Counted from the stretch's first letter, positions 1 through 7,382 are shown. The stretch is DNA of 41,189 nt from Chloroflexota bacterium (GCA_003152165.1 PLZO01000064.1:1093-42281), one strand, 5' to 3'. Notes: generated by a model from the letters alone, not told the origin. Program-made: numbers and translations.

Positions 1-195
1 TCGGCGGTGATCTTCAACGCCTTGATCATCGTCGCGCTCATCCCGCTGGCGCTCCGCGGTGTGGGCTTCCGGCCCGCCTCGGCCAGCGTCCTGCTCCAAC
101 GCAACCTCCTCATCTACGGTCTCGGTGGCATCGTCGCCCCGTTCGTCGGAATCAAGGCGATCGACCTGATCGTCTCCGCGCTCCACCTCGCTTAG
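1..195 (+). CDS. kdpB: KdpB C-terminal end (partial), potassium-transporting ATPase subunit B
   Basis: This is the 3' end of the P-type ATPase subunit of the KdpFABC potassium pump; the gene starts before the window. The reading frame is open from base 1 (the listed GTG at 7 is an internal codon). The 64 visible residues form the last membrane region, with the characteristic [21 protein letters not shown] segment and the NLLIYGLGG...[10 protein letters not shown] ending typical of KdpB. KdpC follows 13 bases later, as expected for a kdp operon. The catalytic DKTG region and the nucleotide-binding domain lie outside the window and cannot be assessed. Confidence 0.93.
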   Translation, partial: SAVIFNALIIVALIPLALRGVGFRPASASVLLQRNLLIYGLGGIVAPFVGIKAIDLIVSALHLA

Positions 196-208
196 GGGTC
201 ACATTCCA

Positions 209-811
209 ATGCAGAACTTCCTCCGTCACATGCTGGCGCCGGCCATCGCGCTCCTGGTGGCCCTGACCCTGATCACCGGGGTCATCTACCCTGCCGCCGT
301 GACCCTCGTCGCCCAGGTGGCGTTCCCCTCACAGGCCAACGGCTCGCTCATCACGGTCGACGGCAAGACCGTCGGCTCCAGCCTGATCGGCCAGGCGTTC
401 GACCAGCCGAAATACTTCTGGGGCCGGCCCTCGGACGCCGGTGCAACGACGAGCAACCCGGGCGGCTATGACGGTACGTCCAGCGCGGGCTCCAACCTGG
501 GGCCCACGAGCTCCGCCCTGATCGATGCCGTCACGGCCCAGGTCGATCGGCTACGGGCCGCCAACGGCAACGCCCCCATCCCTGTCGATCTGGTGACCGC
601 ATCGGCGTCCGGTCTCGATCCGGATATCAGCCCGGCGGGAGCCGAGTACCAGGTCGCCCGCGTCGCGGCTGCCCGGGGCCTGACCGTCGCCGCCGTGCGG
701 GCCGCAGTCACGCGCCACACGACCCAGCCCCTGTTCGGGTTCATCGGGGAGCCCGTGGTCAACGTCCTCCAGCTCAACCTCGATCTCGACGGGCTGCTGA
801 CCAGCAAGTGA
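209..811 (+). CDS. kdpC: KdpC, potassium-transporting ATPase subunit C
   Basis: KdpC is the small single-span subunit that stabilises the KdpFABC complex and helps ATP binding by KdpB. The 200-residue length is normal for the family. One transmembrane helix lies at about residues 9-32 (PAIALLVALTLITGVIYP). The outer domain carries family signatures: IGQAFDQPKYFWGRPSDAG near residues 50-70 and SNLGPTS near residue 95. The C-terminal part has the usual DPDISPAGAEYQVARVA and the ending FGEPVVNVLQLNLDLD-like block (here IGEPVVNVLQLNLDLD). It sits between kdpB and kdpD in one operon, with kdpD starting 4 bases after its stop. Confidence 0.96.
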   Translation: MQNFLRHMLAPAIALLVALTLITGVIYPAAVTLVAQVAFPSQANGSLITVDGKTVGSSLIGQAFDQPKYFWGRPSDAGATTSNPGGYDGTSSAGSNLGPTSSALIDAVTAQVDRLRAANGNAPIPVDLVTASASGLDPDISPAGAEYQVARVAAARGLTVAAVRAAVTRHTTQPLFGFIGEPVVNVLQLNLDLDGLLTSK

Positions 812-815
812 GCGG

Positions 816-1985
816 GTGAGCGGCGCCGTGACACCGGAACGCGACGAGCGGCCCACGGGCGAGGAGATGCTCGCCCGGGTCAGTGCCGAGGAGCGGGCTG
901 ACCGCGGCCGGTTGCGCCTCTACCTGGGCATGGCTCCGGGCGTCGGCAAGACCTATCGTATGCTCGAGGAAGGCCACCGGCGCCTCGAGCGCGGGACCGA
1001 CGTCGTCGTGGGCTATGTCGAAGTCCACGGTCGGCCACGCACCCAGGCCTTGCTCGACGGTCTCGAGATCGTGCCGCGCGTGCGTGTCGAGTACGAGGGT
1101 GTGAACGTCGAGGAGATGGACACAGCGACGATCATCGCCCGCCATCCGGCGGTGGCCCTCATCGACGAGCTGGCCCACACCAACGTCCCGGGCTCGCCCC
1201 GCGAGAAGCGCTGGCAGGACGTGGAGCTCATCCGCGATGCCGGGATCGAGGTCGTCAGTACCTGCAACGTGCAGCACCTCGAATCCGTGGCCGACGCGGT
1301 GGCCACGATCGTGGGCGCACCGGTGAACGAGCGCCTCCCGGACGCGCTGGTCGAGGGTGCCGACGAGGTCGAGCTGGTCGACATGAGCCCGCATGCCCTG
1401 CGCCAGCGGATCCGCCACGGCAACGTCTACCCGCCTGAGCGCGCTCGAGTGGCGCTCGACCGTTTCTTCACTGAGCCGAACCTGACCGCCCTGCGCGAGC
1501 TGTCGTTGCGCTTTGTCACGCACGCCGTGGATGAGCAGCTGGAGGACATCGTCAGCGAGCGGGGGCTGGGACGAATCCGCCCGGTGAGCGAGCGGGTCCT
1601 GGTGGCGGTCGACGATCGGGCGATCAGCCGTCGCGCGCTGCGTCGCGGGGCCATGCTCGCCACCGCCTTTGGTGCGAGCCTGACCGCGGCCGTCATCGTG
1701 ACGCCGGCCGTGGAGAGGCTAGCCTTCGATCAGGCCCGCGACCTCCAGGAGCACCTCGACTACGCCAACGACCTCGGCGCGCAGATCGTGCAGCATCCAG
1801 CCCGTGACCTGCTGACCGGCCTCGTTGAGCTTGGCAAGGGCTTGCGGATCACCCATGTCGTGCTTGGTCGCGAGACCCGCTCAGGCGTCGTCGGCAGGCT
1901 TGGTCCAAATCTTGCGGACCAGCTCCTGCGGCAGATGCCTGAGATCGAGGTCCACCTCGTCGGCGAAGGTGTCGGCCAGGGCTAG
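816..1985 (+). CDS. kdpD: Truncated KdpD: KdpD domain plus USP domain, no histidine kinase
   Basis: This 389-residue protein covers only the N-terminal cytoplasmic half of the roughly 900-residue sensor kinase KdpD. Residues about 32-240 form the KdpD domain with a Walker A motif (GMAPGVGKT, 38-46) and the signature DELAHTNVPGS (117-127). Residues about 258-383 form a universal stress protein-like domain with the THVVLGRETRSG phosphate-binding type loop. There are no four-helix membrane domain, GAF, HisKA or HATPase domains, and the frame ends cleanly at a TAG. Stand-alone KdpD-N proteins are known in cyanobacteria and Deinococcus. GTG at 816 is chosen because it follows the kdpC stop by 4 bases. 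No kdpE follows; a sensing role in potassium or c-di-AMP control is inferred. Confidence 0.9.
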   Translation: MSGAVTPERDERPTGEEMLARVSAEERADRGRLRLYLGMAPGVGKTYRMLEEGHRRLERGTDVVVGYVEVHGRPRTQALLDGLEIVPRVRVEYEGVNVEEMDTATIIARHPAVALIDELAHTNVPGSPREKRWQDVELIRDAGIEVVSTCNVQHLESVADAVATIVGAPVNERLPDALVEGADEVELVDMSPHALRQRIRHGNVYPPERARVALDRFFTEPNLTALRELSLRFVTHAVDEQLEDIVSERGLGRIRPVSERVLVAVDDRAISRRALRRGAMLATAFGASLTAAVIVTPAVERLAFDQARDLQEHLDYANDLGAQIVQHPARDLLTGLVELGKGLRITHVVLGRETRSGVVGRLGPNLADQLLRQMPEIEVHLVGEGVGQG

Positions 1986-2120
1986 GCCCGGATCAGGCTG
2001 CGATTCGTGGGCGATCCGGCGTGCGGATGGCGCGGTAGACCAGCGCAGCGTTCTCGGCGTCGGTTCGGCGGCCCGGCTGCGGCGTTCTTGGGCCGGCCGG
2101 CCTCGTGTCGGCCGCGCCTT

Positions 2121-2165
2121 GGGACGAATGTCGCTGCCAGAGGCACTACGCCCGAGATTCGTCCC
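2121..2165 (+). repeat. 45-bp inverted-repeat element, copy A
   Basis: A 45-bp element begins with GGGACGAAT and ends with ATTCGTCCC, a perfect 9-bp inverted repeat around a 27-base interior. It lies in the 229-bp gap between the convergent ends of kdpD and the merR-arsC fusion. A copy with 40 of 45 identical bases occurs at 5354-5398, and a partial inverted copy at 5487-5518. As RNA it could fold into a hairpin, so it may serve as a bidirectional terminator, or it may be a small mobile repeat (REP or MITE-like). The function is unknown. Confidence 0.75.
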
Positions 2166-2214
2166 GATGGCCTGACAAGTGCGAACGTGCCGCTGAACTC
2201 GGCGAGGTGGGCCT

Positions 2215-3072
2215 TCAACCGGCGAGCACGGCTCGCGGCGGGCGGCCGGCAGCGCGCAGGGCGACCTCGATGAACGGGCGCAGGCGGGCGGCTACGTCGA
2301 CCTGGGTCCGCCGGAACGCCGCGAGCTTCTCCTCTTCTGTGCCCTCGACCTCCGAAGGATCATCCAGGCCCCAGTGGAGCGAGTTCGACGAGCCCGGAAA
2401 GACTGGGCAAGTCGCCCGCGCCCGGTCGCAGACCGTGATCACGTAGTCGAACTGCTGGTCGAGGAACTCGCCGATCACCTTGCTCCGGGCCTGGCTCCAG
2501 TCGATGCTGAGTTCACCGAGGACCTGGACCGCCAGGGGGTTGACCCTCGTCGCCTCGGTTCCCGCCGAATCGACCTCGAAGTCCGCGCCGCCATAGCGTT
2601 GCAGGAGCGCTTCCGCGATCTGGCTGCGAGCCGAGTTGTGGGTGCACACGAACAGGACCCGGATGGGCGCAGATGGCACGGGACGCTCCTTCCTGCTGGC
2701 TCGGCCGGCCGCGGCGATGGTCATTTCCAGGTCGAGCAGCTCGGCTTCGAGCCGGTCCAGGTCGGCCCGCTGGCGGTCGATGGCGGCACGCTGGCCGGCA
2801 AGGACCGGAGCCAGATCGAGGTCAACCGAGCCGCGCTCGATGCACAGTCGTGCGAGCCGGCCGGCATCCTGTGGGCTCAGCCCGAGCCGGCGCAACGAGA
2901 CAACCAGGCGCAGGCGAGCGAGATCGACTTCCTGGTACTCGCGGTAGCCGTTCTCCTCACGCACTGCCGCCGGGATGACGCCCTCCGTCTCGTACCAGCG
3001 CACGGCCGATGCGGCGATACCAGCACGTCGGGCGAACTCGGCGATCTTCACTTCCGCAGCGTAGGCCTTCAA
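2215..3072 (-). CDS. Fusion of MerR-family regulator with thioredoxin-type arsenate reductase (ArsC)
   Basis: The protein has 285 residues in two parts. Residues about 8-76 form a MerR-type winged HTH (KIAEFARRAGIAASAVRWYETEGVIP, then NGYREY), followed by a coiled helix (about 92-122). Residues 137-275 form a low-molecular-weight phosphatase-fold arsenate reductase: the P-loop CTHNSAR (C143, R149) and the redox cysteines in VCDRARATCPVFPG (C215, C222). These are all catalytic residues of the thioredoxin-coupled ArsC, which reduces arsenate to arsenite. It is a single uninterrupted frame starting at ATG 3072. arsM lies 79 bases upstream on the same strand. ArsR-ArsC fusions are known; a MerR-ArsC fusion is less usual. 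DNA binding and self-regulation are inferred. Confidence 0.9.
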   Translation of the reverse strand: MKAYAAEVKIAEFARRAGIAASAVRWYETEGVIPAAVREENGYREYQEVDLARLRLVVSLRRLGLSPQDAGRLARLCIERGSVDLDLAPVLAGQRAAIDRQRADLDRLEAELLDLEMTIAAAGRASRKERPVPSAPIRVLFVCTHNSARSQIAEALLQRYGGADFEVDSAGTEATRVNPLAVQVLGELSIDWSQARSKVIGEFLDQQFDYVITVCDRARATCPVFPGSSNSLHWGLDDPSEVEGTEEEKLAAFRRTQVDVAARLRPFIEVALRAAGRPPRAVLAG

Positions 3073-3151
3073 GTCACTCGAAGGTCAAGCCCGATCTTGC
3101 GACGCCAGGCGCGGCCGGCCACTCCGACGGTCGTGCCGGTTCGATCCGTCC

Positions 3152-3961
3152 TTAGCAGCAGCCGCCTGAGCCGCACCCACAACCCGACTCGGCGACGGGC
3201 AATGATCGGGGCGAGAGGTCGATCATGGGCTTGGCGTCGAACGGCTTGCTGGCCTTCACGATTACGCTGACCATCCCGTCGGCGACGCTGTAGGTCGGTG
3301 TGATGGAGATGTCGACGAGGCCGACCGCTTCGAGCCCCCGGCGGAAGTCCGTGACGGACAGCGCGCCGGCGATGCAGCCGACGTACGAGCCACGCTCGGC
3401 CCGCTGCTCGGCGCTGAGGTGATCCTCGCCGACGATGTCGGTGATCCCGATCCGGCCACCCGGCCGCAGCACGCGGGCGATCTCCGCGAAGACGGCCGGC
3501 TTGTCCGCGGCGAGATTGATCACACAGTTACTGATCACCACATCGATGGATTCGGCGGGCAGCGGGATGTCCTCGATGTTGCCCCGAATGAGCTCGACGT
3601 TCGTCGCGCCAGCCTCGGCGATATTTCGCTGGGCCAGGGCGAGCATCTCATCGGTCATGTCCAGGCCGAGCACGCGACCAGTCGGGCCGACCCGTTTCGC
3701 CGAGAGCAGCACATCGATCCCGCCGCCTGAGCCCAGGTCGAGGACCCGCTCGCCGGCGTGCAGGTCGGCGACCGCGATCGGGTTGCCGCAGCCGAGCGAG
3801 GCAAGCACCGCGGCATCGGGCAGCTCGTCGCGCTCGAGCGCGGAGTAGAGCTCGGCGCCGATCGAATCGGAGCTCCCGCTGCAGCAACCACCGTCATTGG
3901 CCTGGGTGGCCGCGGCGGCGTAGCGCGCCCGGACTTCCTCGTGGATCATCTCGGTCGTCAT
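3152..3961 (-). CDS. arsM: Arsenite S-adenosylmethionine methyltransferase
   Basis: ArsM methylates arsenite with SAM to give methylated arsenicals, a detoxification route. The 269-residue protein has the SAM-binding motif LDLGSGGG (74-81) and the three conserved arsenic-binding cysteines in the usual contexts: SLGCGNP (C58), ISNCVINL (C146) and YVGCIAGAL (C196). It also has an N-terminal GGCCSG pair and a cysteine-rich tail (GCGCGSGGCC), common in bacterial ArsM. The ATG at 3961 has a good ribosome site (AGGAG 8 bases before). It is divergent from arsR, with a probable shared operator between them, and is followed on the same strand by the MerR-ArsC gene. Confidence 0.96.
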   Translation of the reverse strand: MTTEMIHEEVRARYAAAATQANDGGCCSGSSDSIGAELYSALERDELPDAAVLASLGCGNPIAVADLHAGERVLDLGSGGGIDVLLSAKRVGPTGRVLGLDMTDEMLALAQRNIAEAGATNVELIRGNIEDIPLPAESIDVVISNCVINLAADKPAVFAEIARVLRPGGRIGITDIVGEDHLSAEQRAERGSYVGCIAGALSVTDFRRGLEAVGLVDISITPTYSVADGMVSVIVKASKPFDAKPMIDLSPRSLPVAESGCGCGSGGCC

Positions 3962-3994
3962 TCGGGCTCTCCTGGACAGGTGCGATAGACCTGA

Positions 3995-4028
3995 TATTGA
4001 TACTTGCCGATATTTGTGTTTGTCAATA
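3995..4028. promoter_or_regulatory. Candidate ArsR operator in the arsM/arsR divergent region
   Basis: An inverted repeat TATTGA ... TCAATA (arms 3995-4000 and 4023-4028) spans the presumed arsM promoter and lies just before arsR. ArsR/SmtB repressors bind AT-rich imperfect inverted repeats, so this would let ArsR block both directions. The assignment rests on symmetry and position only. Confidence 0.5.
3997..4026 (-). promoter_or_regulatory. Probable arsM promoter
   Basis: Reading the minus strand, TTGACA (plus 4021-4026) and TATCAA (plus 3997-4002) are separated by 18 bases. The -35 matches consensus fully and the -10 matches four of six. The stretch is markedly AT-rich compared with its surroundings and leads into the arsM ribosome site. 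Confidence 0.6.
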
Positions 4029-4038
4029 CCATGGCGTC

Positions 4039-4380
4039 ATGAAGCGCCAGATCGATCCCGATACCCTCCTGCTCCAGGCCGCGGCCGACCCCAGTCGGCT
4101 GGCGATCCTGCGCCAGCTCGCGGCAGGCGATGACGTCTGCGCCTGCGATTTCGTCGGCTGCTGCGACGTCGCCCAGCCCACTGTCAGCCACCACTTGAAG
4201 GTGCTCCGCGAGGCCGGCTGGGTCCGATCCGAGCGCCGCGCCTCATTCATCTACTACCAGCTCCGGCCCGAGGCGGTGGAGCGCTTTCGAGCGATCGCCG
4301 GCGAATTCGCGCCGCGGATCAGCCAGGTCTCGCCACGCACCCTGCTGGTCATCGAGTCCCGAGCCGGGACGCAGGCGTAG
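4039..4380 (+). CDS. arsR: ArsR-family metalloregulator
   Basis: The 113-residue winged-helix repressor is expected to release DNA on binding arsenite. The HTH includes VAQPTVSHHLKVLREAGWV (about 44-62), and the wing contains RRASFIYYQL. Four cysteines cluster before the recognition helix (VCACDFVGCCD: C34, C36, C41, C42), a likely As(III) site close to the alpha-3 type CxC sensors. The ORF track starts at a TTG at 3997, which lies inside the putative operator; ATG 4039 is chosen because homology begins there. It is divergent from arsM and 30 bases upstream of the EamA exporter gene, which may be cotranscribed. Confidence 0.93.
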   Translation: MKRQIDPDTLLLQAAADPSRLAILRQLAAGDDVCACDFVGCCDVAQPTVSHHLKVLREAGWVRSERRASFIYYQLRPEAVERFRAIAGEFAPRISQVSPRTLLVIESRAGTQA

Positions 4381-4410
4381 TCGCAGCCTCAACGCGCCCC
4401 GGCGACCTCC

Positions 4411-5334
4411 GTGTCCTCCCCCACCCTGAGCCGCCGAGACCTGCCGGCGCTGACCCTGGCCGCGGCATCATGGGGCCTGGGAACGGTGGTCAGCAAGCGG
4501 GCCCTGGACGAGATCCCGGCGCTGACCTTGTTGCCAATCCAGCTCGCCGCCAGTCTGGTCGTCCTCGCCGTGCTGATGCGCCGTCGAGGCCTGCCCCTTC
4601 GCGGGAGTCCCGCGATCCTGGGGCGGCTCGGCATCCTGAACCCGGGCCTCGCGTACGCCCTGGGCCTGCTCGGTCTCGGTTCGATCACCGCCAGCCTGGC
4701 GGTCCTGTTATGGGCGGTCGAGCCGCTCATGATCCTGGTGTTGGCGATTTGGTTGCTGCGAGAGCAGGTGGCTCCGGTCGTCGGCGTCCTCTCACTGGTC
4801 GCGGTCGCCGGCCTGGTCCTACTGGTCTACGACCCGAGCACGAACGGCCAATGGGGCGGCGTGGCCCTGGCCCTGGCTGGCGTCGCCTGCTGTGCGACCT
4901 ACACGATCGTGGCCCGGCGCTGGATCGCGGCCTCCGACTCGACCGCCCAGGTGGTCTTCGCCCAGCAGGCGCACTCCCTCGTCTTTGCCCTGCTCGTTGT
5001 CGCCCTCGTCGGCATCCTTGGTGGTGCGGTCCGCCCGATGTCGATCTCGGCCATCGGGCTGCTGAGCGCGATCATCTCAGGGGTTCTGTACTACGCGGCC
5101 GGGTACTGGCTGTACCTGACCGCGCTGCGCGGTGCTCCGGCATCGCTGGCCGCAATCTCGTTCTACCTGATCCCGGTGTTCGGCGTGGCGGGCGGCATCC
5201 TGCTCCTGGGCGAGGGGCTCGACCCCCGGCAATGGGCTGGTGCGGCGATCGTCCTCGTTGCCGTGCTCGTGATCACCTTCAGGCCGAGTGCGAGTCAAAC
5301 GGCCGCCGCGGACCCCGCCCCGTCGGGCCAGTAG
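4411..5334 (+). CDS. EamA/DMT-family membrane transporter
   Basis: This is a 307-residue drug/metabolite transporter family protein in the inner membrane. The sequence shows about ten hydrophobic segments in two EamA repeats; examples are LTLAAASWGLGTVVSKRAL near the start, and YLIPVFGVAGGILLLGEGLDPRQWAGAAIVLVAVLVITF near the end, the typical closing motif of the second repeat. The substrate cannot be read from the sequence. It follows arsR by 30 bases and may be under ArsR control, but no arsenic specificity is evident. The GTG start at 4411 has a weak ribosome site. Two copies of the 45-bp repeat element lie directly downstream. Confidence 0.88.
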   Translation: MSSPTLSRRDLPALTLAAASWGLGTVVSKRALDEIPALTLLPIQLAASLVVLAVLMRRRGLPLRGSPAILGRLGILNPGLAYALGLLGLGSITASLAVLLWAVEPLMILVLAIWLLREQVAPVVGVLSLVAVAGLVLLVYDPSTNGQWGGVALALAGVACCATYTIVARRWIAASDSTAQVVFAQQAHSLVFALLVVALVGILGGAVRPMSISAIGLLSAIISGVLYYAAGYWLYLTALRGAPASLAAISFYLIPVFGVAGGILLLGEGLDPRQWAGAAIVLVAVLVITFRPSASQTAAADPAPSGQ

Positions 5335-5353
5335 CCTCACCGGGCAACTACTT

Positions 5354-5398
5354 GGAACGAATGTCGCCGGCAGACGCACTACGCCCGGGATTCGTCCC
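5354..5398 (+). repeat. 45-bp inverted-repeat element, copy B
   Basis: GGAACGAAT ... ATTCGTCCC with interior GTCGCCGGCAGACGCACTACGCCCGGG differs from copy A (2121-2165) at five positions. One arm has a single mismatch, so the terminal stem is 8 of 9. It begins 20 bases after the EamA gene stop. Confidence 0.75.
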
Positions 5399-5486
5399 GT
5401 CGGCCCGGTTCCGGGACGCTGCGGACCGCGACTCACGCACGAACTGAGCGTGGCGGACCGCCCGGACCCACGATTCGGCCGGGCTT

Positions 5487-5518
5487 GGGCGTAGTGCGTC
5501 TGGTGGCGACATTCGTCC
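5487..5518 (-). repeat. 45-bp repeat element, partial inverted copy C
   Basis: On the minus strand this reads GGACGAATGTCGCCACCAGA followed by CGCACTACGCCC, matching the first 32 or so bases of copies A and B. The right arm (ATTCGTCCC) is missing. It faces copy B across about 88 bases, so B and C together could form a long hairpin at the end of the arsR-eamA unit. Confidence 0.65.
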
Positions 5519-5725
5519 GAACTCCGGGGCGCTGAGCGGGTTGACGGGAGTCGGGAGGGGAGGGTCTGGAGTGTCCGGAAACCGGCACCGCGAAAACGGG
5601 ATGGACTATGGACTACAGGGGTGTCGATATGGACCATGCGTTCCCGGACAAGCCTCCGGGAAGTGGCGGGCCTGAAGGCTTTGCCTTGCCTGCGCGGTAG
5701 GCCGGTGGCGGGTTTGCGGGCCTCC

Positions 5726-5804
5726 GAGCCCATGGACCCTATCCGGTCAAGGTGGCTGATCCCCCGGTGTCCCGTTGCTCTGAGCCAATGGACTCCATCC
5801 GGCC
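5726..5804 (+). repeat. Short direct repeat, two degenerate 23-bp units
   Basis: GAGCCCATGGACCCTATCCGGTC (5726-5748) and GAGCCAATGGACTCCATCCGGCC (5782-5804) differ at four positions. Further ATGGAC words occur just upstream (around 5601-5635). They lie directly before a transposase remnant and may be decayed insertion-sequence end sequences. Confidence 0.4.
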
Positions 5805-5845
5805 GACGACCGTGGGCATGGATGCCTGGTGGGCAGGGAATGCCC

Positions 5846-6031
5846 CAAGCAAACGGCTTCTCAAAGAAGGTCGAGAACCACGCGGCGGCGATCAGCCTGC
5901 ATTTCTTCTACATGAACTGGGGTCGGCCCCACAAGAGCCTCGCCAACCCGTACCCGCGAACCCCCGCTATGGCCGCGGGCCTGAGCGACCACCTGTGGAC
6001 GTGCGAGGAGATTGCGGAGTTTCTGGACTAA
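5846..6031 (+). pseudogene. Transposase C-terminal remnant (IS1-like DDE family)
   Basis: The last 61 codons of the ORF at 5621-6031 read QANGFSKKVENHAAAISLHF, then FYMNWGRPHKSL and PAMAAGLSDHLWTCEEIAEFLD. This matches the C-terminal end of a widespread IS1-like transposase family, in which a TNAFSKKVENH...TPAMAAGVSDHVW-type ending follows the DDE catalytic core. The core and N-terminus are absent: sequence before 5846 does not resemble it. It is therefore a truncated scrap of a mobile element, not a working gene. The family assignment is from remembered motif similarity. Confidence 0.7.
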
Positions 6032-6626
6032 GCCCTAACTCACGTTGGGCCTCTAGGAGCACGACCTCTGTCGTCCCCAGAAAACTCAATGTCATCCCAC
6101 GCCAGGCGTCGGGAGAGCTGTTCGCGAGAAACGTCGCGGCATTCGCGAATTGCCTGTAGAGCGGGTTGCCACCACCAATAGCTCGGGGACGAAGTCTGAC
6201 TTGCGCCGACGGAACGGATGTGCTTTAACCTGATCTGTGAACGCACGTTCTCTCGCGGTGCTACTTGGGCTGGGGCCTGACGCACCCCGACGACTGCGGA
6301 CAGAGGCAAAGAGCCTCGCTGGTTCTCGTGAATGAGCCACTACCTCCCGTCGGGCTCCCTTGCCAATCCAACGATGAGACCCTATCATTCGACCCGTCCT
6401 CGAACCTGCCGGCGCGTCCCTGGGGGTTGTGACATTGAGTTCGAGGACGAGACTCCCAACGAAGCCGTCGCAGTCGACTCGGCTGTCCGACTGCGCGCGG
6501 CTCGCCGCCATCGGCGTCGCGATCCTCGCGGCCGCGGGCGGGACGGTCCACGGCCAGCCCCTGTTCTTCGGCGCGACGTTCGCGCTGCTCCGCCTCGCGG
6601 CGAGAGGCTAGACCGTCACTAGGGCT
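6032..6626. other. Stretch without a convincing gene
   Basis: About 600 bases between the transposase scrap and the lipoprotein gene. Base composition is visibly less GC-rich than the flanking operons. Short overlapping ORFs occur on both strands, but none shows a recognisable domain or codon bias. The least unlikely is 6429-6611 (listed separately). Confidence 0.5.
6429..6611 (+). CDS. Possible small hydrophobic protein, 60 residues (uncertain)
   Basis: The second half is hydrophobic (LAAIGVAILAAAGGTVHG, then LFFGATFALLRLAARG) and could span the membrane, while the first half looks like non-coding sequence. There is no clear ribosome site before the GTG at 6429. It may be a real small membrane protein, the end of a broken gene, or chance. 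I do not recognise it. Confidence 0.2.
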   Translation: MTLSSRTRLPTKPSQSTRLSDCARLAAIGVAILAAAGGTVHGQPLFFGATFALLRLAARG

Positions 6627-7295
6627 CTAGCAGATGGACGCTGTCGTAAGGAGCGTCCAGTGAATGGCTGACTGCAGGAAGAAGCTGTCGGGTGCCGGGG
6701 TTGTCTCTCCAGTCGACGAAACGACAGCCGCGATGGTGTAGTTCACATCGAACGGCGTGATGAAGTACATCGTCCAGGACAAAGTCTCCGAGCGGCCAGG
6801 CGGAATCTCGGGTCCCGGCAGCGCGACGCTATTGGCGTCGCCGAGCGCATACAACTGGGCGCCCCAACTCACCCGTCCGTCCAGCATTTGGATCGACGTG
6901 TCGTTCGTGCTCGTGGCGAGCCAGACGTAGCCGCTCTTCCGCTGCCCCTTGTTCGTGATCGTCAGGCTGAAGTCAACCGGCACGCCCCCGAACGTGTGAC
7001 CCTGAGGGTCCTGAATGTTGGAGTTCCAGCACCCGGTGGCGTTGTAAGACAGCGTCCCGAAGCTCAGTGACGCCGGCCTGAGAGTCGGACGTGGAGTCGG
7101 GGTGGGTTTCGGCTTCGTTGTGGGACTCGACGTCGCTGCGGCCGGCGTTGCTGTGGCAGGGCTCGGTATTGAGGCCATTGAGGGGCTGCCAGGGCTGGGC
7201 GGGGCTGTGACGTAGATGATCTGCGGCGTCGGCGCGTCCGCCGCCTGACAACCGGCGACGATCAACAACGCCGCGAACATCGCGAGACGTCTCAT
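6627..7295 (-). CDS. Secreted lipoprotein of unknown function
   Basis: The 222-residue protein begins with a lipoprotein signal (MRRLAMFAALLIVAGC, lipobox IVAG-C16), so it is probably anchored to the outer face of the membrane. Residues about 25-75 form a Pro/Thr/Ser-rich linker (TTKPKPTPTPRPTLRP). The remaining 145 residues look like a beta-rich extracytoplasmic domain (DFSLTITNKGQRKSGYVW, PPGRSETLSWTMYF) with a pattern like immunoglobulin-fold or DUF-type domains, including two cysteines (GCWN and the terminal SIC) that could pair. The ATG at 7295 has GGGAG six bases upstream. The function is unknown. It sits in a zone of gene fragments. Confidence 0.8.
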   Translation of the reverse strand: MRRLAMFAALLIVAGCQAADAPTPQIIYVTAPPSPGSPSMASIPSPATATPAAATSSPTTKPKPTPTPRPTLRPASLSFGTLSYNATGCWNSNIQDPQGHTFGGVPVDFSLTITNKGQRKSGYVWLATSTNDTSIQMLDGRVSWGAQLYALGDANSVALPGPEIPPGRSETLSWTMYFITPFDVNYTIAAVVSSTGETTPAPDSFFLQSAIHWTLLTTASIC

Positions 7296-7382
7296 TGACT
7301 ACTCCCTGGTGGAAGAGTCTGCGCCCACGGAGCAAGAGACCTCAGGGAAGGCGCCCAGGCGCGGTTGCCTCGCGGAGTGACG

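Noticed and set aside
3130-3150. GGTTCGATCC resembling a tRNA T-loop between arsM and merR-arsC
   Set aside because: The stem bases do not pair (GCCGG / CGTCC) and there is too little space for a tRNA in the 79-base gap.
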